Source: Roseovarius sp. W115 (lineage in GTDB: Bacteria; Pseudomonadota; Alphaproteobacteria; Rhodobacterales; Rhodobacteraceae). Taken from it: a DNA stretch of 64,000 nucleotides. Both the position numbers and the translations under genes were made by a program. Shown here piece after piece: positions 1 to 10,872 of the stretch. Below the pieces are notes generated by a model. It was not told where the DNA came from. It saw only the letters and a program-made list of their open reading frames with translations, and did no database searches. Position 1 is the first letter of the stretch; the number at the start of each line of letters is the position of its first letter. The stretch covers positions 558,001 to 622,000 of the forward strand of contig NZ_CP146606.1 in the NCBI RefSeq assembly GCF_032842945.2, in the 5' to 3' direction.

Positions 1-1423
1 TGCCCACCAGATCGCGTTCGATCTCTTCCGGCAGGGTTTCCAGCCACTCGCGGTCATTGCGCTTGAGCGCAATATCCAGCGCCAGAACATCCTCGGTTGT
101 GGATGTATTAACCGCATGCATACGCATCGCGGCACCCGCAGCGGCAAACCGGTGCAGCATCGCCTTTTTGGTTTCCATCTCGTCGCAGAGAAACCACCCT
201 TCGGCGCCAACCGTGTCGTTGAGAATGGTCTCTGTGTCGGCGGCGGTATGGCCCGACACCTTCAGGATCAGGTGATGTTCAAACAGATCCCGGAATTGCA
301 TCAAACGTTTGGGCAATGCTTCGGGCACCAGGCGGCTGAACCCTTGCATGACGCGGTCCACCAGGTTCTTTGGCAGAAACCGCAGCTTGTTGAGCCGCGC
401 GTCCAGAGCCCCCTTCATCGCAAAGAAAAGCGGCAACCGGTCCGTTCCAAACCAATGGATCATCAAAAGCGTATCTTTGCCGTATCGGCGCGCAATGTCG
501 AAACATTCGCGATGCAGGTATTCACCACTGACCGGCACGTCTTCAAGCTCGGTCAGAACCCTGCGCCTCAGCTCGGTTAGCGCTGACGGGCTGTTGGTGC
601 CGATGTAATAGACTTTTTCGCCTTCTTCGACCGGGAAGGTATCGAGACGCGCAGCAAAAACGGCAAGTTTTCCAGCACATCCCGCTGCCTCATGAAGGCC
701 GCCTGGGTCTGCGTTATAGCGCGCTGGCGTGTCGGCATCGACATCCGACACCTTGGAGGCATAGCCCTCGGCCGAGGCATGGCCCGCATCTTGACTCACG
801 GCCGCGGGATCTATCTCACCGCGATCCAGACGCCCCAGGATTTCTTCGGGCGCGTCGCCCAGATCAATGCCCAGGTGATTGACAAGTTCAAGCCGCCCGT
901 CCGCCGTGATCTGCGCGTAAAGAGACAGTTCTGTGAACACAGGGCCACGGCGCACAAGCGAGCCACCGGAATTGTTGCACACGCCCCCCAGGATCGAGGC
1001 CCCGATACAGGAGGACCCAATCACCGAATGCGGCTGACGCCCCAGTGGGGCCAGCATTTTTTCCAGCTTGAAGAGCGTCCCGCCGGGCAGGCTCACGAAC
1101 TGACGGCCCTCATCCAGCAGGTGAATCTTGTCCATGCGCAGCGTCGAGAGGATCACCACATCGCGGTCATAGCTGTCCTTGGGTGTCGAGCCTTCGGTCA
1201 GCCCGGTATTGGCCGCTTGCATGATCAGGATCTTGTCGGCAGCCACGCAGGCCTGCAGAAGCTTCCACATTTCAACCAACGTACCGGGGATAACCACCGC
1301 AATGGCCTCGCCTTCCCCAGAGCGGAACCCCTTGCGATACCGCTCTGTCTGGCTTTCGGAAGTCAGGACATGTTTGGCCCCAACGATCTCTTTAAAGGTC
1401 TTGATCAGGTCTTGGTTGTCCAT
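1..1423 (-). CDS. dld: Quinone-dependent D-lactate dehydrogenase Dld (C-terminus cut by window edge)
   Basis: I translated the minus strand from an ATG at 1423; the frame stays open to base 1, about 474 of the roughly 570 residues usual for Dld. The protein tracks E. coli Dld throughout: RYRKGFRSG near the start, QAANTGLTEGSTP and SVIGSSCIGAS in the FAD-binding part, CNNSGGSLV, ADTPARYNADP, CAGKLAVFA, and LHRFAAAGAA further on. The family is a peripheral membrane flavoprotein that oxidises D-lactate to pyruvate and feeds electrons to quinone. An AGGAGG ribosome site lies 7 bases before the start. The GntR regulator gene at 1882 is divergent and probably controls it in response to lactate (inference). 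Confidence 0.95.
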   Translation of the reverse strand, partial: MDNQDLIKTFKEIVGAKHVLTSESQTERYRKGFRSGEGEAIAVVIPGTLVEMWKLLQACVAADKILIMQAANTGLTEGSTPKDSYDRDVVILSTLRMDKIHLLDEGRQFVSLPGGTLFKLEKMLAPLGRQPHSVIGSSCIGASILGGVCNNSGGSLVRRGPVFTELSLYAQITADGRLELVNHLGIDLGDAPEEILGRLDRGEIDPAAVSQDAGHASAEGYASKVSDVDADTPARYNADPGGLHEAAGCAGKLAVFAARLDTFPVEEGEKVYYIGTNSPSALTELRRRVLTELEDVPVSGEYLHRECFDIARRYGKDTLLMIHWFGTDRLPLFFAMKGALDARLNKLRFLPKNLVDRVMQGFSRLVPEALPKRLMQFRDLFEHHLILKVSGHTAADTETILNDTVGAEGWFLCDEMETKKAMLHRFAAAGAAMRMHAVNTSTTEDVLALDIALKRNDREWLETLPEEIERDLVG

Positions 1424-1469
1424 GTCGTTGCCTCCTCTTTGGCCGCCACACCAAATTGAAATTGGCGTG

Positions 1470-1513
1470 CCTGCCCGGAACCAGGGAGAGAGGAGTTACT
1501 TGTTCCGGGCAGG
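1470..1513. promoter_or_regulatory. Perfect 12-bp inverted repeat in the dld leader
   Basis: CCTGCCCGGAAC at 1470-1481 is repeated as its exact reverse complement at 1502-1513 with a 20-base loop. It lies 47-90 bases upstream of the dld start, so it would sit in the dld leader RNA if transcription starts farther upstream. There is no T-run on either side, so it does not look like a simple terminator. An operator or a leader hairpin are both possible. Confidence 0.45.
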
Positions 1514-1712
1514 TCACGTGGTTTGCATCGACCGAAAGACCGGTAGGTGCAGAAATCCAAAATTACTTGGTCCAGAGCAGAACGGCGCACGTCCGGGCGG
1601 CGCTGCTGCTTCTGGTCTCACACATCCTCGCTTGCGGGTGTCCGCTGGGGATGGTGGAATTCATGTCGTCCTCCAAAATTTCTCCGCGCACCCTGCGCAG
1701 ACCTCCTCACGT

Positions 1713-1729
1713 GGTAAATTTGATTTACC
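1713..1729. promoter_or_regulatory. Candidate GntR/FCD operator between dld and its regulator
   Basis: GGTAAATTTGATTTACC is a perfect 7-bp inverted repeat around TTG. FCD-type GntR regulators bind short palindromes with GT...AC outer bases, and this site lies in the 458-bp divergent intergenic region (1424-1881) beside such a regulator. A second short palindrome, ACCTC-TG-GAGGT at 1864-1875, overlaps the ribosome site of the regulator gene. Assignment to this regulator is inference. Confidence 0.45.
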
Positions 1730-1881
1730 TCTCGTTGGGTAAACACTTAACAAATCATCAATGGTTATGGATTTGATCTAAATCAAGAAGACATAACATA
1801 CTGATTAAAATATATTTTCTCACAATAATAGTTCTTGCAACCCATGAGAGGACAACTTACTTTACCTCTGGAGGTTAGAAA

Positions 1882-2661
1882 ATGAGCATTGCTACAACCA
1901 TTTTTGACAGAATCGATTCTGGCCCACTGGCAGACATCATTGTGCGCCAGATCGAGGATCTGATCGTGCAGAGAGTCCTGAAAGAAGGCGACAAGCTTCC
2001 ATCTGAACGCGAATTGGCCGAGCGGATGAATGTCTCGCGTCCGAAACTGCGTGATGCGCTGAAGGCGCTAGAGGAACGAGGTTTGCTGACCATCCGTCAT
2101 GGCGAAGGGACGTTTGTCGCGCAACTCACGGGACAAGCAATGCAACCCGCACTGATAGAGTTATACGCAAGGCACGGACGGGCGTTCTTTGACTACCTAG
2201 AGTACCGACGCGCACAAGAAGGCCTTGCTGCGCGTTTGGCCGCGGAGCGGGCCACGCCGACAGACCGCGCTCAGATCGAACGATGCCTGGCCACATTGGA
2301 AGACGCCGAGGCAAGAGATGATGTCGAAGCCGCACGCGAGGCGGATGTGGTGTTTCATGCCAAGATCACCGAAGCCAGCCATAATGCGATGCTGATCCAC
2401 ATGATGGCGTCCATCTATGACCTGACCCGGCGCGGCGTGTTCTACAACCGCGAACATCTGCGCACTTTGGACGGCACCAGTAAAAAACTCCTCGAACAGC
2501 ATCGTTTGATCGCAAAAACGGTTTTGTCCGGTGACGCCGACGCGGCTGAAAAAGCCGCGACCGAACATATGGACTTCGTTGAGAAATCCTTCCGCATCGG
2601 GATGCAACAGGCCGAAAGCGAAACCATCGCCAAAAAGCGCGCCGCTATGCAGAACGACTAG
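1882..2661 (+). CDS. lldR: GntR-family regulator with FCD domain, likely lactate-responsive (LldR-like)
   Basis: The 259-residue protein has a winged helix-turn-helix at about residues 15-80 (LPSERELAERMNVSRPKLRDAL, the GntR signature) followed by an all-helical FCD ligand domain at about 90-240. It starts at an ATG preceded by GGAGG. The gene is divergent from dld, which is the usual arrangement for LldR/PdhR-like regulators of lactate use, so lactate is the most likely effector; pyruvate or glycolate cannot be excluded. The end overlaps the convergent serine hydrolase gene by 4 bp, so no terminator separates them. Confidence 0.75.
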   Translation: MSIATTIFDRIDSGPLADIIVRQIEDLIVQRVLKEGDKLPSERELAERMNVSRPKLRDALKALEERGLLTIRHGEGTFVAQLTGQAMQPALIELYARHGRAFFDYLEYRRAQEGLAARLAAERATPTDRAQIERCLATLEDAEARDDVEAAREADVVFHAKITEASHNAMLIHMMASIYDLTRRGVFYNREHLRTLDGTSKKLLEQHRLIAKTVLSGDADAAEKAATEHMDFVEKSFRIGMQQAESETIAKKRAAMQND

Positions 2662-3884
2662 CAATCACGACCCACAGCGCGGGCGATCGCGTGACAGGCG
2701 GCCAGGAAATCTTTTTTGCGATCAACATCCAGAAAAACAGGCCAGGTTGAGAGCTTTACGAAGACCATGCCGCGCTCAGGCGAAACGTAGATAAACTGAC
2801 CAAACACCCCAAGGCTGAGATGGCCCATGCGGTCGGCATCCTCAATCCAGAACTGGTTGCGATAGCGCCCATTGGGCAGTGCCTCTCGCGAGATGTCGTT
2901 AAAAAGACCATGATCGCCGCTCCGCACATCCTCGACCCAGGCTTTGGGAATGACCTGCCTGTCGCCGACGCGGCCGTCATCCAGATAGGCTTGCCCCATC
3001 CGAGCAAAATCCCGAAGGCTGGCGTTGAAGCCGCCACAAGACAGCGCATATCCGGACGTATCCACGGTAAAACAGGCCTCTGTTTCAGCACCCATCGGCT
3101 TCCACAAACGGTCCGAGACGATCTGCGGCAGGCGCTGCCCTGTCACGCGTTCCATCGCATGCGCCAGAACGTCGGTCTCCATCGACCGATACACAAAGCG
3201 TTCACCATGTTCTGCATCGCGCTCGGTCAGTGTGAGCATCTGGTCGTGAATGCAGGCTGGCCAATGTTCCGCCTCATAGCCTTTGGGCACTGGCTTCCAC
3301 CCTGCGGCGACGTCCATCTTGCCAATATCACTGGCCCGGTTGGCATAATCGGACTCGTCAAACTTGGTGCCCGAAGTCATATCCATAACCTGTTGCAACG
3401 TGGCCCCCGCCCAAGCGGTCTTGGCCAGTTCGGGCAACGGATCAGTCACCGGCGCTGACGGGTCAAGCAAACCTTCCTCGATCAGACTGGCGGCCGCTGT
3501 CGAGGTCACGGACTTGGACACGGACTGCGCCAGATGCACCGTGCGCGGCGTCATACCATTCCAATAGCTTTCGTGAATGATGCGCCCATCCAGCAGGACC
3601 AAAAACCCATCGGTATAATCCCGGTCGATCCACTCCGAAACGGTGGTCGCACCATAGGATGCGCGAAACTTGATCTCCTCTAAAGGTTCCACCGCCTCAA
3701 TTAACTGCGACGGTGTGTCAGAGGCAGGCACAGGCGCAGTTGGCAGAAATCCCCGCACATGCTGAAACGCCCAGCGGTTCCAAGGCGGACGATCCCAGTC
3801 AAGAAATGGCAAGCGCCACTCTGGCGGCGGCGGGCTTCCCTGCATGATAGGAGGAGCGGTTTCAGAGTTTATGTAGCTTTTCAT
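2658..3884 (-). CDS. Beta-lactamase-fold serine hydrolase (class C / esterase EstB type)
   Basis: The 408-residue protein has the penicillin-binding fold motifs: SVSK at about 121-124 (Ser-x-x-Lys nucleophile and base) and a YRS tyrosine motif in the middle. The KTG box is replaced by an HLS/FG segment near the C-terminus, as in the esterase and D-aminopeptidase branch rather than true beta-lactamases. I chose the ATG at 3884 because AGGGGGA precedes it; the frame extends 27 codons upstream but without a ribosome site. No clear signal peptide is visible, which argues for a cytoplasmic esterase or amidase. Substrate unknown. Confidence 0.7.
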   Translation of the reverse strand: MKSYINSETAPPIMQGSPPPPEWRLPFLDWDRPPWNRWAFQHVRGFLPTAPVPASDTPSQLIEAVEPLEEIKFRASYGATTVSEWIDRDYTDGFLVLLDGRIIHESYWNGMTPRTVHLAQSVSKSVTSTAAASLIEEGLLDPSAPVTDPLPELAKTAWAGATLQQVMDMTSGTKFDESDYANRASDIGKMDVAAGWKPVPKGYEAEHWPACIHDQMLTLTERDAEHGERFVYRSMETDVLAHAMERVTGQRLPQIVSDRLWKPMGAETEACFTVDTSGYALSCGGFNASLRDFARMGQAYLDDGRVGDRQVIPKAWVEDVRSGDHGLFNDISREALPNGRYRNQFWIEDADRMGHLSLGVFGQFIYVSPERGMVFVKLSTWPVFLDVDRKKDFLAACHAIARAVGRDC

Positions 3885-4089
3885 TAAATCCCCCTGCTTT
3901 TGATGCAGCCTACGGCAAGATCTGCACGCCGCAAACTGGCGAAACTCTTGGCTGAAATACGCCAATGATCACAGAAGCGAGAGCAACTGTTAAATGCATA
4001 AGCGAAACTGATCTATATAGTGAACTCAACCGTATTTGGTTTACTGATGCGCCTTTAGGTACGAAGGCGCACCAAAAAGAGGATAAATT

Positions 4090-4671
4090 ATGTTAAAGCA
4101 TACACTCACGGCAGCTGCAGCCCTTCTGGCTGCAAACACTGCATTCGCTGGTAATGTGACCGCGCCAGCCGAAGAACCTACCCTTGCTCCCGCAGCGCCT
4201 GTCGCGGCATCCCCCAACTGGACCGGTTTTTATCTTGGCGGACAGATTGGTTACGCAGATGTCGACACAAACTTAGCGGGCGTAGACGGTGATGATGTCA
4301 TCGGCGGTATCGTCGCTGGGTATGACTATGACCTCGGCAACTGGGTTGTCGGCGCAGGTCTTGATTACGACTTTGCCGACATCGACTTGGGCGGCGCAGC
4401 TTCGGTTGAAAACGTTTTCCGCGTCAAGTTGCGTGGTGGTTACAAGATCGGCAACGGTCTGCTCTACGCCACCGGTGGTTACGCCAACGCTGACACAGAT
4501 ACGCTCAGCGATGATGATGGCTATTTCATTGGTGCCGGATATGAGCACCTGATTGCCAATCAATTCTCCCTGGGTGGTGAAATCCTTTACCACGAATTCG
4601 ACAATTTCAACTCCACAGGGATTGACGTCGAGGCCACAACGATTCAACTGCGTGGCACGTTCCGGTTCTAA
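4090..4671 (+). CDS. Small outer-membrane beta-barrel protein
   Basis: The 193-residue protein has a clean signal peptide (MLKHTLTAAAALLAANTAFA, cleavage before GNV). The NWTGFYLGGQIGY opening is typical of the OmpA-like/opacity-type 8-strand barrel family. Alternating Gly, aromatic and acidic residues continue through the chain, and it ends LRGTFRF with a C-terminal Phe as needed for barrel assembly. It is monocistronic: a strong rho-independent terminator follows at 4701-4736. Function within the family is not specified by sequence. Confidence 0.8.
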   Translation: MLKHTLTAAAALLAANTAFAGNVTAPAEEPTLAPAAPVAASPNWTGFYLGGQIGYADVDTNLAGVDGDDVIGGIVAGYDYDLGNWVVGAGLDYDFADIDLGGAASVENVFRVKLRGGYKIGNGLLYATGGYANADTDTLSDDDGYFIGAGYEHLIANQFSLGGEILYHEFDNFNSTGIDVEATTIQLRGTFRF

Positions 4672-4700
4672 AGCGGTTCGCGATAGATCTGAACGCGGCG

Positions 4701-4736
4701 AAAAAGCCCTCAAGGTGGAAACCTTGGGGGCTTTTT
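4701..4736 (+). terminator. Rho-independent terminator of the beta-barrel gene
   Basis: The arms AAAAAGCCCTCAAGGT and ACCTTGGGGGCTTTTT pair around GGAA, with the T-run in the 3' arm. It sits 30 bases after the stop codon. The A-run on the opposite side means it could also act on the convergent patatin gene, which ends at 4741. Confidence 0.85.
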
Positions 4737-4740
4737 ACGT

Positions 4741-5853
4741 CTAGAACCTTTTGCCACGCGCGGCGCGTTCAGCCTCAAGCTCCAGCACATTGCTTTTACC
4801 GGCAGCCCCGGCCTCACCAAAGAGCGCATCAACGTCAAGCGTGGACGCCACTTCAATCTGTTCAAAGTTGACCTTCAGCCAGCGATCCGCATGCGCCCGC
4901 CCAATATCACGCAGATGACACAGAAACGCCCATTCCGAATTGAGTTTGGACGAGGCATCGAGGGCAAGCATATCATCGCAGCCATCGATCATATGTAGAT
5001 AAATCCGGCGGAACTGATCCTCTGACAACTGCCCCTCTACGATCAGGCCGTCAATCAGATCAATCGTCTTCACATCGCGCAGCATGGATGCGTTGAAAGT
5101 GATCTCGTTGAGCCGGTTTTGGATGTCTCTGGCGCGCTGCGGTGTGCCGGGGCGTTTCAACGGATTGATCTGCACGATCAATATGTCCGGACTTGGAGAA
5201 TGGTCGATAAACGGGAACAGCACCGGGTTGCCCATGAATCCACCGTCCCAATAGGGCACACCGTCGACTTCCACCGCCTTGAAGAGATGCGGCAGACAAG
5301 CAGAGGCCATAACCACGTCCAACGTGATCTCGTGGCGATGAAACACCCGCGCGTGGCCGGTTTCGACATTGGTGGCCGAAATATAGAGCCCCATGTCGTC
5401 GCACCCGGCCACTTTGTCGAAATCGACAAAGTCCTCGACCAGATTGCGCAGCGGGTTGTAGCCCAAAGGGTTAAGATCATAAGGCGAGGCCATGCGGCTC
5501 AGCAAATCCATCCACAGATAGCCGGGGGAATTGTCCAAAGACCAGGAACCAGACGCAATACCCCATGGCGTGCGTTTGATCGGGCTGAGCTGCCCTGCCC
5601 GGCTCACGGCGTGCCAGAACTCTTCCAAAGCGGCCTGCGCACCACGCGCGCCGTCGTCATACATGCCCTGGGTGGCAACAACCGCATTCATCGCCCCGGC
5701 GGAGGTGCCACTGATGCCTTCAATCCAAAGCCGGTCTTCTTCGAACATCCGATCCAGCACACCCCAGGTGAATGCGCCATGTGACCCTCCACCCTGAAGC
5801 GCAAGGTTTATTGCCTTTTCGTGCCGTTTACCGCGCCCATATGCCTTGGCCAT
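4741..5853 (-). CDS. Patatin-like phospholipase
   Basis: The 370-residue protein has the complete patatin signature: the oxyanion loop GGGSHG at 21-26, the nucleophile elbow GTSAG with Ser51, and the catalytic Asp203 in DGG. Family members are Ser-Asp dyad lipid acyl hydrolases; bacterial ones act as phospholipases, secreted effectors or polyhydroxyalkanoate-associated esterases. No signal peptide is present. The start at 5853 follows an AGGCGAG ribosome site; an upstream in-frame extension to 5970 overlaps a repetitive sequence and is unlikely. Transcribed toward the convergent beta-barrel gene. Confidence 0.8.
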   Translation of the reverse strand: MAKAYGRGKRHEKAINLALQGGGSHGAFTWGVLDRMFEEDRLWIEGISGTSAGAMNAVVATQGMYDDGARGAQAALEEFWHAVSRAGQLSPIKRTPWGIASGSWSLDNSPGYLWMDLLSRMASPYDLNPLGYNPLRNLVEDFVDFDKVAGCDDMGLYISATNVETGHARVFHRHEITLDVVMASACLPHLFKAVEVDGVPYWDGGFMGNPVLFPFIDHSPSPDILIVQINPLKRPGTPQRARDIQNRLNEITFNASMLRDVKTIDLIDGLIVEGQLSEDQFRRIYLHMIDGCDDMLALDASSKLNSEWAFLCHLRDIGRAHADRWLKVNFEQIEVASTLDVDALFGEAGAAGKSNVLELEAERAARGKRF

Positions 5854-5949
5854 GTCTCGCCTTTCAAAAGCCCTGTCGCGACACCCGGAAATCGAATATG
5901 ACGACGTTGTTCGACCTCTACATAGGGCAGGTGCAGCATAGTTTGAATG

Positions 5950-6060
5950 ACTAAAGCGCCTCACTTTCAACCTGAGACATCAGCGACCAGCGAAACGCGG
6001 GCAACGATTGGGTGTCACGCTGCGTTTCGCGATCATCATTGCGTCAGGTTCAGCCCGACC
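5950..6060. repeat. Dispersed intergenic repeat, copy A
   Basis: About 110 bases beginning CTAAAGCGCC and containing AACCTGAGACATC, CGAAACGCG, GCAACGATTGGGTGTC and TTTCGCGATCATC. The same blocks appear in the same order, inverted, at 17604-17721 and in part at 48488-48525. It fills most of the 356-bp gap (5854-6209) between the patatin and oxygenase genes; the remainder shows no gene. Confidence 0.7.
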
Positions 6061-6209
6061 TACTTTAAGGCGACAAAAGGCTTCTGCAGACCAGTCTTCC
6101 AGGCATATAGGCCTAATTCAGCACCGTTTGGCAGATATGACCAATTGAGCCTTGAACAGGCAGAGCTTGCCAGTATCGTCCACCCAAAGCCGTTATTCCG
6201 ACTTTATTG

Positions 6210-7067
6210 ATGAAAGTTAGCTCCATGGCCGCCTTCGAAGTTCTCGCCATTAGTCCGGATGATCCCAACGCTCCAGAACTGTTTTCCAAATCCCTGCGGG
6301 GCACCGGGTTTGCGGTCATCAAGGACCACGATATCGATATGGTGGAAATCTCGGACATGTATGATGTCTGGTCCAAGTACTTTGCCGATGAGGCCAAGCA
6401 TGACGACGCCACTCCGGGAAGCGATCCGGCCGGGTACTTTGGCTATAAATCCGAGAACGCCAAGGGCCGGACACAAAAAGACCTCAAGGAGTTTTTCCAC
6501 GTCTACCAGTCTCGCGATGTGCCGCCAGATTGCGAAGCTGTGACAAGAAAATTTCATGCAAGCCTGATTGGGTTGGGCGAAACCCTTCTTGGATGGCTGG
6601 ATCAGGTCACACCACCCGAAGTGGCCAGCAAGCTGTCGATGCCGTTCACCAGGATGGTTGAGGGATCACAAGACCACCTTTTGCGCGTGCTGCACTACCC
6701 GCCCCTGCCCGACGACGTTGAGCCCGGAGAAGTGCGCGCCGCGGCTCATGGTGATATCAACCTGATCACGCTGCTGGTAACAGGGTCAGAGCCGGGGCTT
6801 CAGGCACAGGATGTCAACGGCGATTGGCATGATATCCCGTGTGGCACTGGCTACATCAACGTCAATGCGGGCGACATGCTCGCACAGGCCAGCCATGGCT
6901 ATTACCCGTCAACCGTGCACCGCGTCATCAACCCGCCAAAACAGGAGAACCGCGCTCGCTATTCTCTGCCGCTCTTCATGCATCCGCGACCGGACGTCCG
7001 GCTGGCCACGCAAACGGCAGGAGAGTTTCTGCAGCAACGACTGAAGGAAATCGGTCACGCCGGGTGA
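6210..7067 (+). CDS. 2-oxoglutarate/Fe(II)-dependent oxygenase, isopenicillin N synthase-like
   Basis: The 285-residue protein has the double-stranded beta-helix iron site: His180 and Asp182 in AAHGDIN, distal His237 in STVHRVINP, then the R-x-S pair (RYSLP) that binds the 2-oxoglutarate carboxylate. The N-terminal segment GTGFAVIKDHDI matches the DIOX_N domain. Relatives oxidise small molecules, but the substrate here cannot be read from sequence. A TTG three bases upstream is an alternative start; the ribosome site is weak for either. It stands alone between a repeat and the oxyR gene. Confidence 0.75.
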   Translation: MKVSSMAAFEVLAISPDDPNAPELFSKSLRGTGFAVIKDHDIDMVEISDMYDVWSKYFADEAKHDDATPGSDPAGYFGYKSENAKGRTQKDLKEFFHVYQSRDVPPDCEAVTRKFHASLIGLGETLLGWLDQVTPPEVASKLSMPFTRMVEGSQDHLLRVLHYPPLPDDVEPGEVRAAAHGDINLITLLVTGSEPGLQAQDVNGDWHDIPCGTGYINVNAGDMLAQASHGYYPSTVHRVINPPKQENRARYSLPLFMHPRPDVRLATQTAGEFLQQRLKEIGHAG

Positions 7068-7223
7068 GACAAGGGTTAGGGTTTTGCAAACTGGAGCGGT
7101 CAAAGAGCAAGCAGTTTCGCCAATGATTTCCACAATAGTTCGAATGGTTAGACTTTTGGCTCTTTCTCACTGACTAAGAACGACAAATCCGCAGGTGTTT
7201 GCACAATTGAACAGAGAGCTTGA

Positions 7224-8135
7224 TCAGCCGGTGAGCCGGTCCCTCTGAGCCTGGCCAATCTGCCGGATTGAAGCCCCGAGGCCCATCAGTTGTTTCTCGA
7301 GGGGGTTTGTCTTTCTCCAGATCATGCCAATCGTGCGTTTGGGTTTGTTTTTATGGAACCGCGAAATCGTCACCGACGTGCCATTTGCCTCAAGTGGGAC
7401 AGCCATCTCCGGTATCAGAGTCAATCCCAGACCGGCATCCACCATTTGAACGAGTGTCGCCAGTGAGGAGCCTTCCATCAACAGGCTTGGGTCGGATGAC
7501 CTTATGTCACAAAAGGACAGAGCTTGATCGCGAAAACAATGCCCCTCTTCGAGCAACAAGAGCTTCATCTCTTGCAATCGATCCGGTGTCGGCACCGGTT
7601 TGTGGGCAAAGGCTTCGGATCGGACCAGGACAAATTCTTCATCAAACAACGCGAATTCGCGCAGGCTAGGTTCCGAGACCGGTAACGCGGCGATCACAAA
7701 ATCTAGCTTTGACTGCATCAAGTCATCAAGCAGCGATTGCGTCACGGATTCGCGTGGGCGCAATTCAAGCTCTGGCAAGGCAACCGATAACCGGCGGATG
7801 ATTTCGGGAAGCAGGTACGGCGCCACTGTCGGAATAATTCCCATCCGAAGCCTGCCTTTTAGTGGCCCATCTGGTTTGCGCGCCAGCTCGGACATTTCAT
7901 CCACATCCGTAAGAACCTTACGGGCTCTGGCAAGGAACTCTTCGCCCAGAGTTGTTATCCGGATTTTCCGAGAGGCGCGCTCAACAAGCGGCGCACCGAG
8001 CATCGTCTCCAGTTCTTTGATCTGCGCCGACAAGGCTGGTTGTGTGATCCCGCTTGCTTCTGCTGCGCGGCCAAAGTGGCCCATCCGTGCCAGGGCATCG
8101 AAGTATCTGAAATGTTTGAGAGTAAAGCCAATCAT
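7224..8135 (-). CDS. oxyR: Peroxide-sensing LysR regulator OxyR
   Basis: The 303-residue LysR protein has an N-terminal helix-turn-helix (HFGRAAEASGITQPALSAQI, about 20-40). The OxyR redox pair is present: Cys200 and Cys209 in EEGHCFRDQALSFC, with the same 9-residue spacing as E. coli Cys199/Cys208. Oxidation to a disulfide activates transcription of peroxide-defence genes. It is divergent from katG across 108 bp, the classic target arrangement. The disulfide pair makes this call specific rather than a generic LysR. Confidence 0.93.
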   Translation of the reverse strand: MIGFTLKHFRYFDALARMGHFGRAAEASGITQPALSAQIKELETMLGAPLVERASRKIRITTLGEEFLARARKVLTDVDEMSELARKPDGPLKGRLRMGIIPTVAPYLLPEIIRRLSVALPELELRPRESVTQSLLDDLMQSKLDFVIAALPVSEPSLREFALFDEEFVLVRSEAFAHKPVPTPDRLQEMKLLLLEEGHCFRDQALSFCDIRSSDPSLLMEGSSLATLVQMVDAGLGLTLIPEMAVPLEANGTSVTISRFHKNKPKRTIGMIWRKTNPLEKQLMGLGASIRQIGQAQRDRLTG

Positions 8136-10421
<2,286 letters not shown>

Positions 10422-10431
10422 ACCCAAGACT

Positions 10432-10456
10432 CTCGGGCGGGCTAAGTCCGCCCGAG
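10432..10456 (+). terminator. Hairpin after katG, possible terminator
   Basis: CTCGGGCGG and CCGCCCGAG pair perfectly around a 7-base loop, 11 bases after the katG stop. No clear T-run follows, so termination would be weak or factor-dependent. Confidence 0.5.
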
Positions 10457-10834
10457 ATAAACTCAAGGCACATCGCCAGACTGGATTGCGACCACAGATT
10501 ACGGCTTAACCTTACGATCCTCTCAAAAACATTTCGCGTTCAAACACATGCACCTGAGATTTGTGGGGTCGCGCTTGATTTGAAAGGGAACACAGCCGCA
10601 GAGCGACTTGCCGGTTTTTCCCTCGATGTTAGGACAGGGCCATTAACTCGATAAACCGCCCTTCCCGTTACACCAAAATTCTAGAACAATTCATTTTTGA
10701 ACCGTAGTTCAGGCCAACTTCGCTTGCTGTGAATGCGTGGACCGTTTCAGGGTTTTGAACCTATTTTGCTGTCAACACTTGGGCGCATATCGAGACGCTG
10801 TGCTGACCCATACGCGAAGGCCTCAAACTATTTC
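10457..10834. other. Intergenic region between katG and the SARP-like operon
   Basis: About 380 bases with no supportable gene on either strand. It is more AT-rich than its surroundings and presumably carries the promoter of the 10.9-15.1 kb operon. The only structured element I see is the direct repeat at 10835-10851. Confidence 0.5.
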
Positions 10835-10851
10835 CTAACGTTTCACTAACG
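10835..10851 (+). promoter_or_regulatory. 11-bp-spaced direct repeat CTAACG upstream of the SARP-like gene
   Basis: CTAACG occurs at 10835-10840 and again at 10846-10851, exactly 11 bp apart, 22-38 bases before the GTG start. SARP-type regulators bind direct heptamer repeats with 11-bp spacing near the -35 region, so self-regulation is plausible. Only two units are seen. Confidence 0.35.
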
Positions 10852-10872
10852 ATGCCGAAAGCAGGATGATTC

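Noticed and set aside
116..580. Plus-strand open frames over the first 1.4 kb
   Set aside because: They are shadows of dld, whose minus-strand translation matches E. coli Dld over its whole visible length.
1456..1776. 106-residue plus-strand frame between dld and lldR
   Set aside because: No ribosome site, no family likeness, and it runs through the inverted repeats of the divergent promoter region.
2658..3884. Antibiotic-resistance class C beta-lactamase
   Set aside because: SxxK and YxS are present but the KTG box is not, and no signal peptide is seen; an esterase or amidase is more likely.
4273..4713. 146-residue minus-strand frame opposite the beta-barrel gene
   Set aside because: Antisense to a gene with signal peptide and terminator; no ribosome site or motif.
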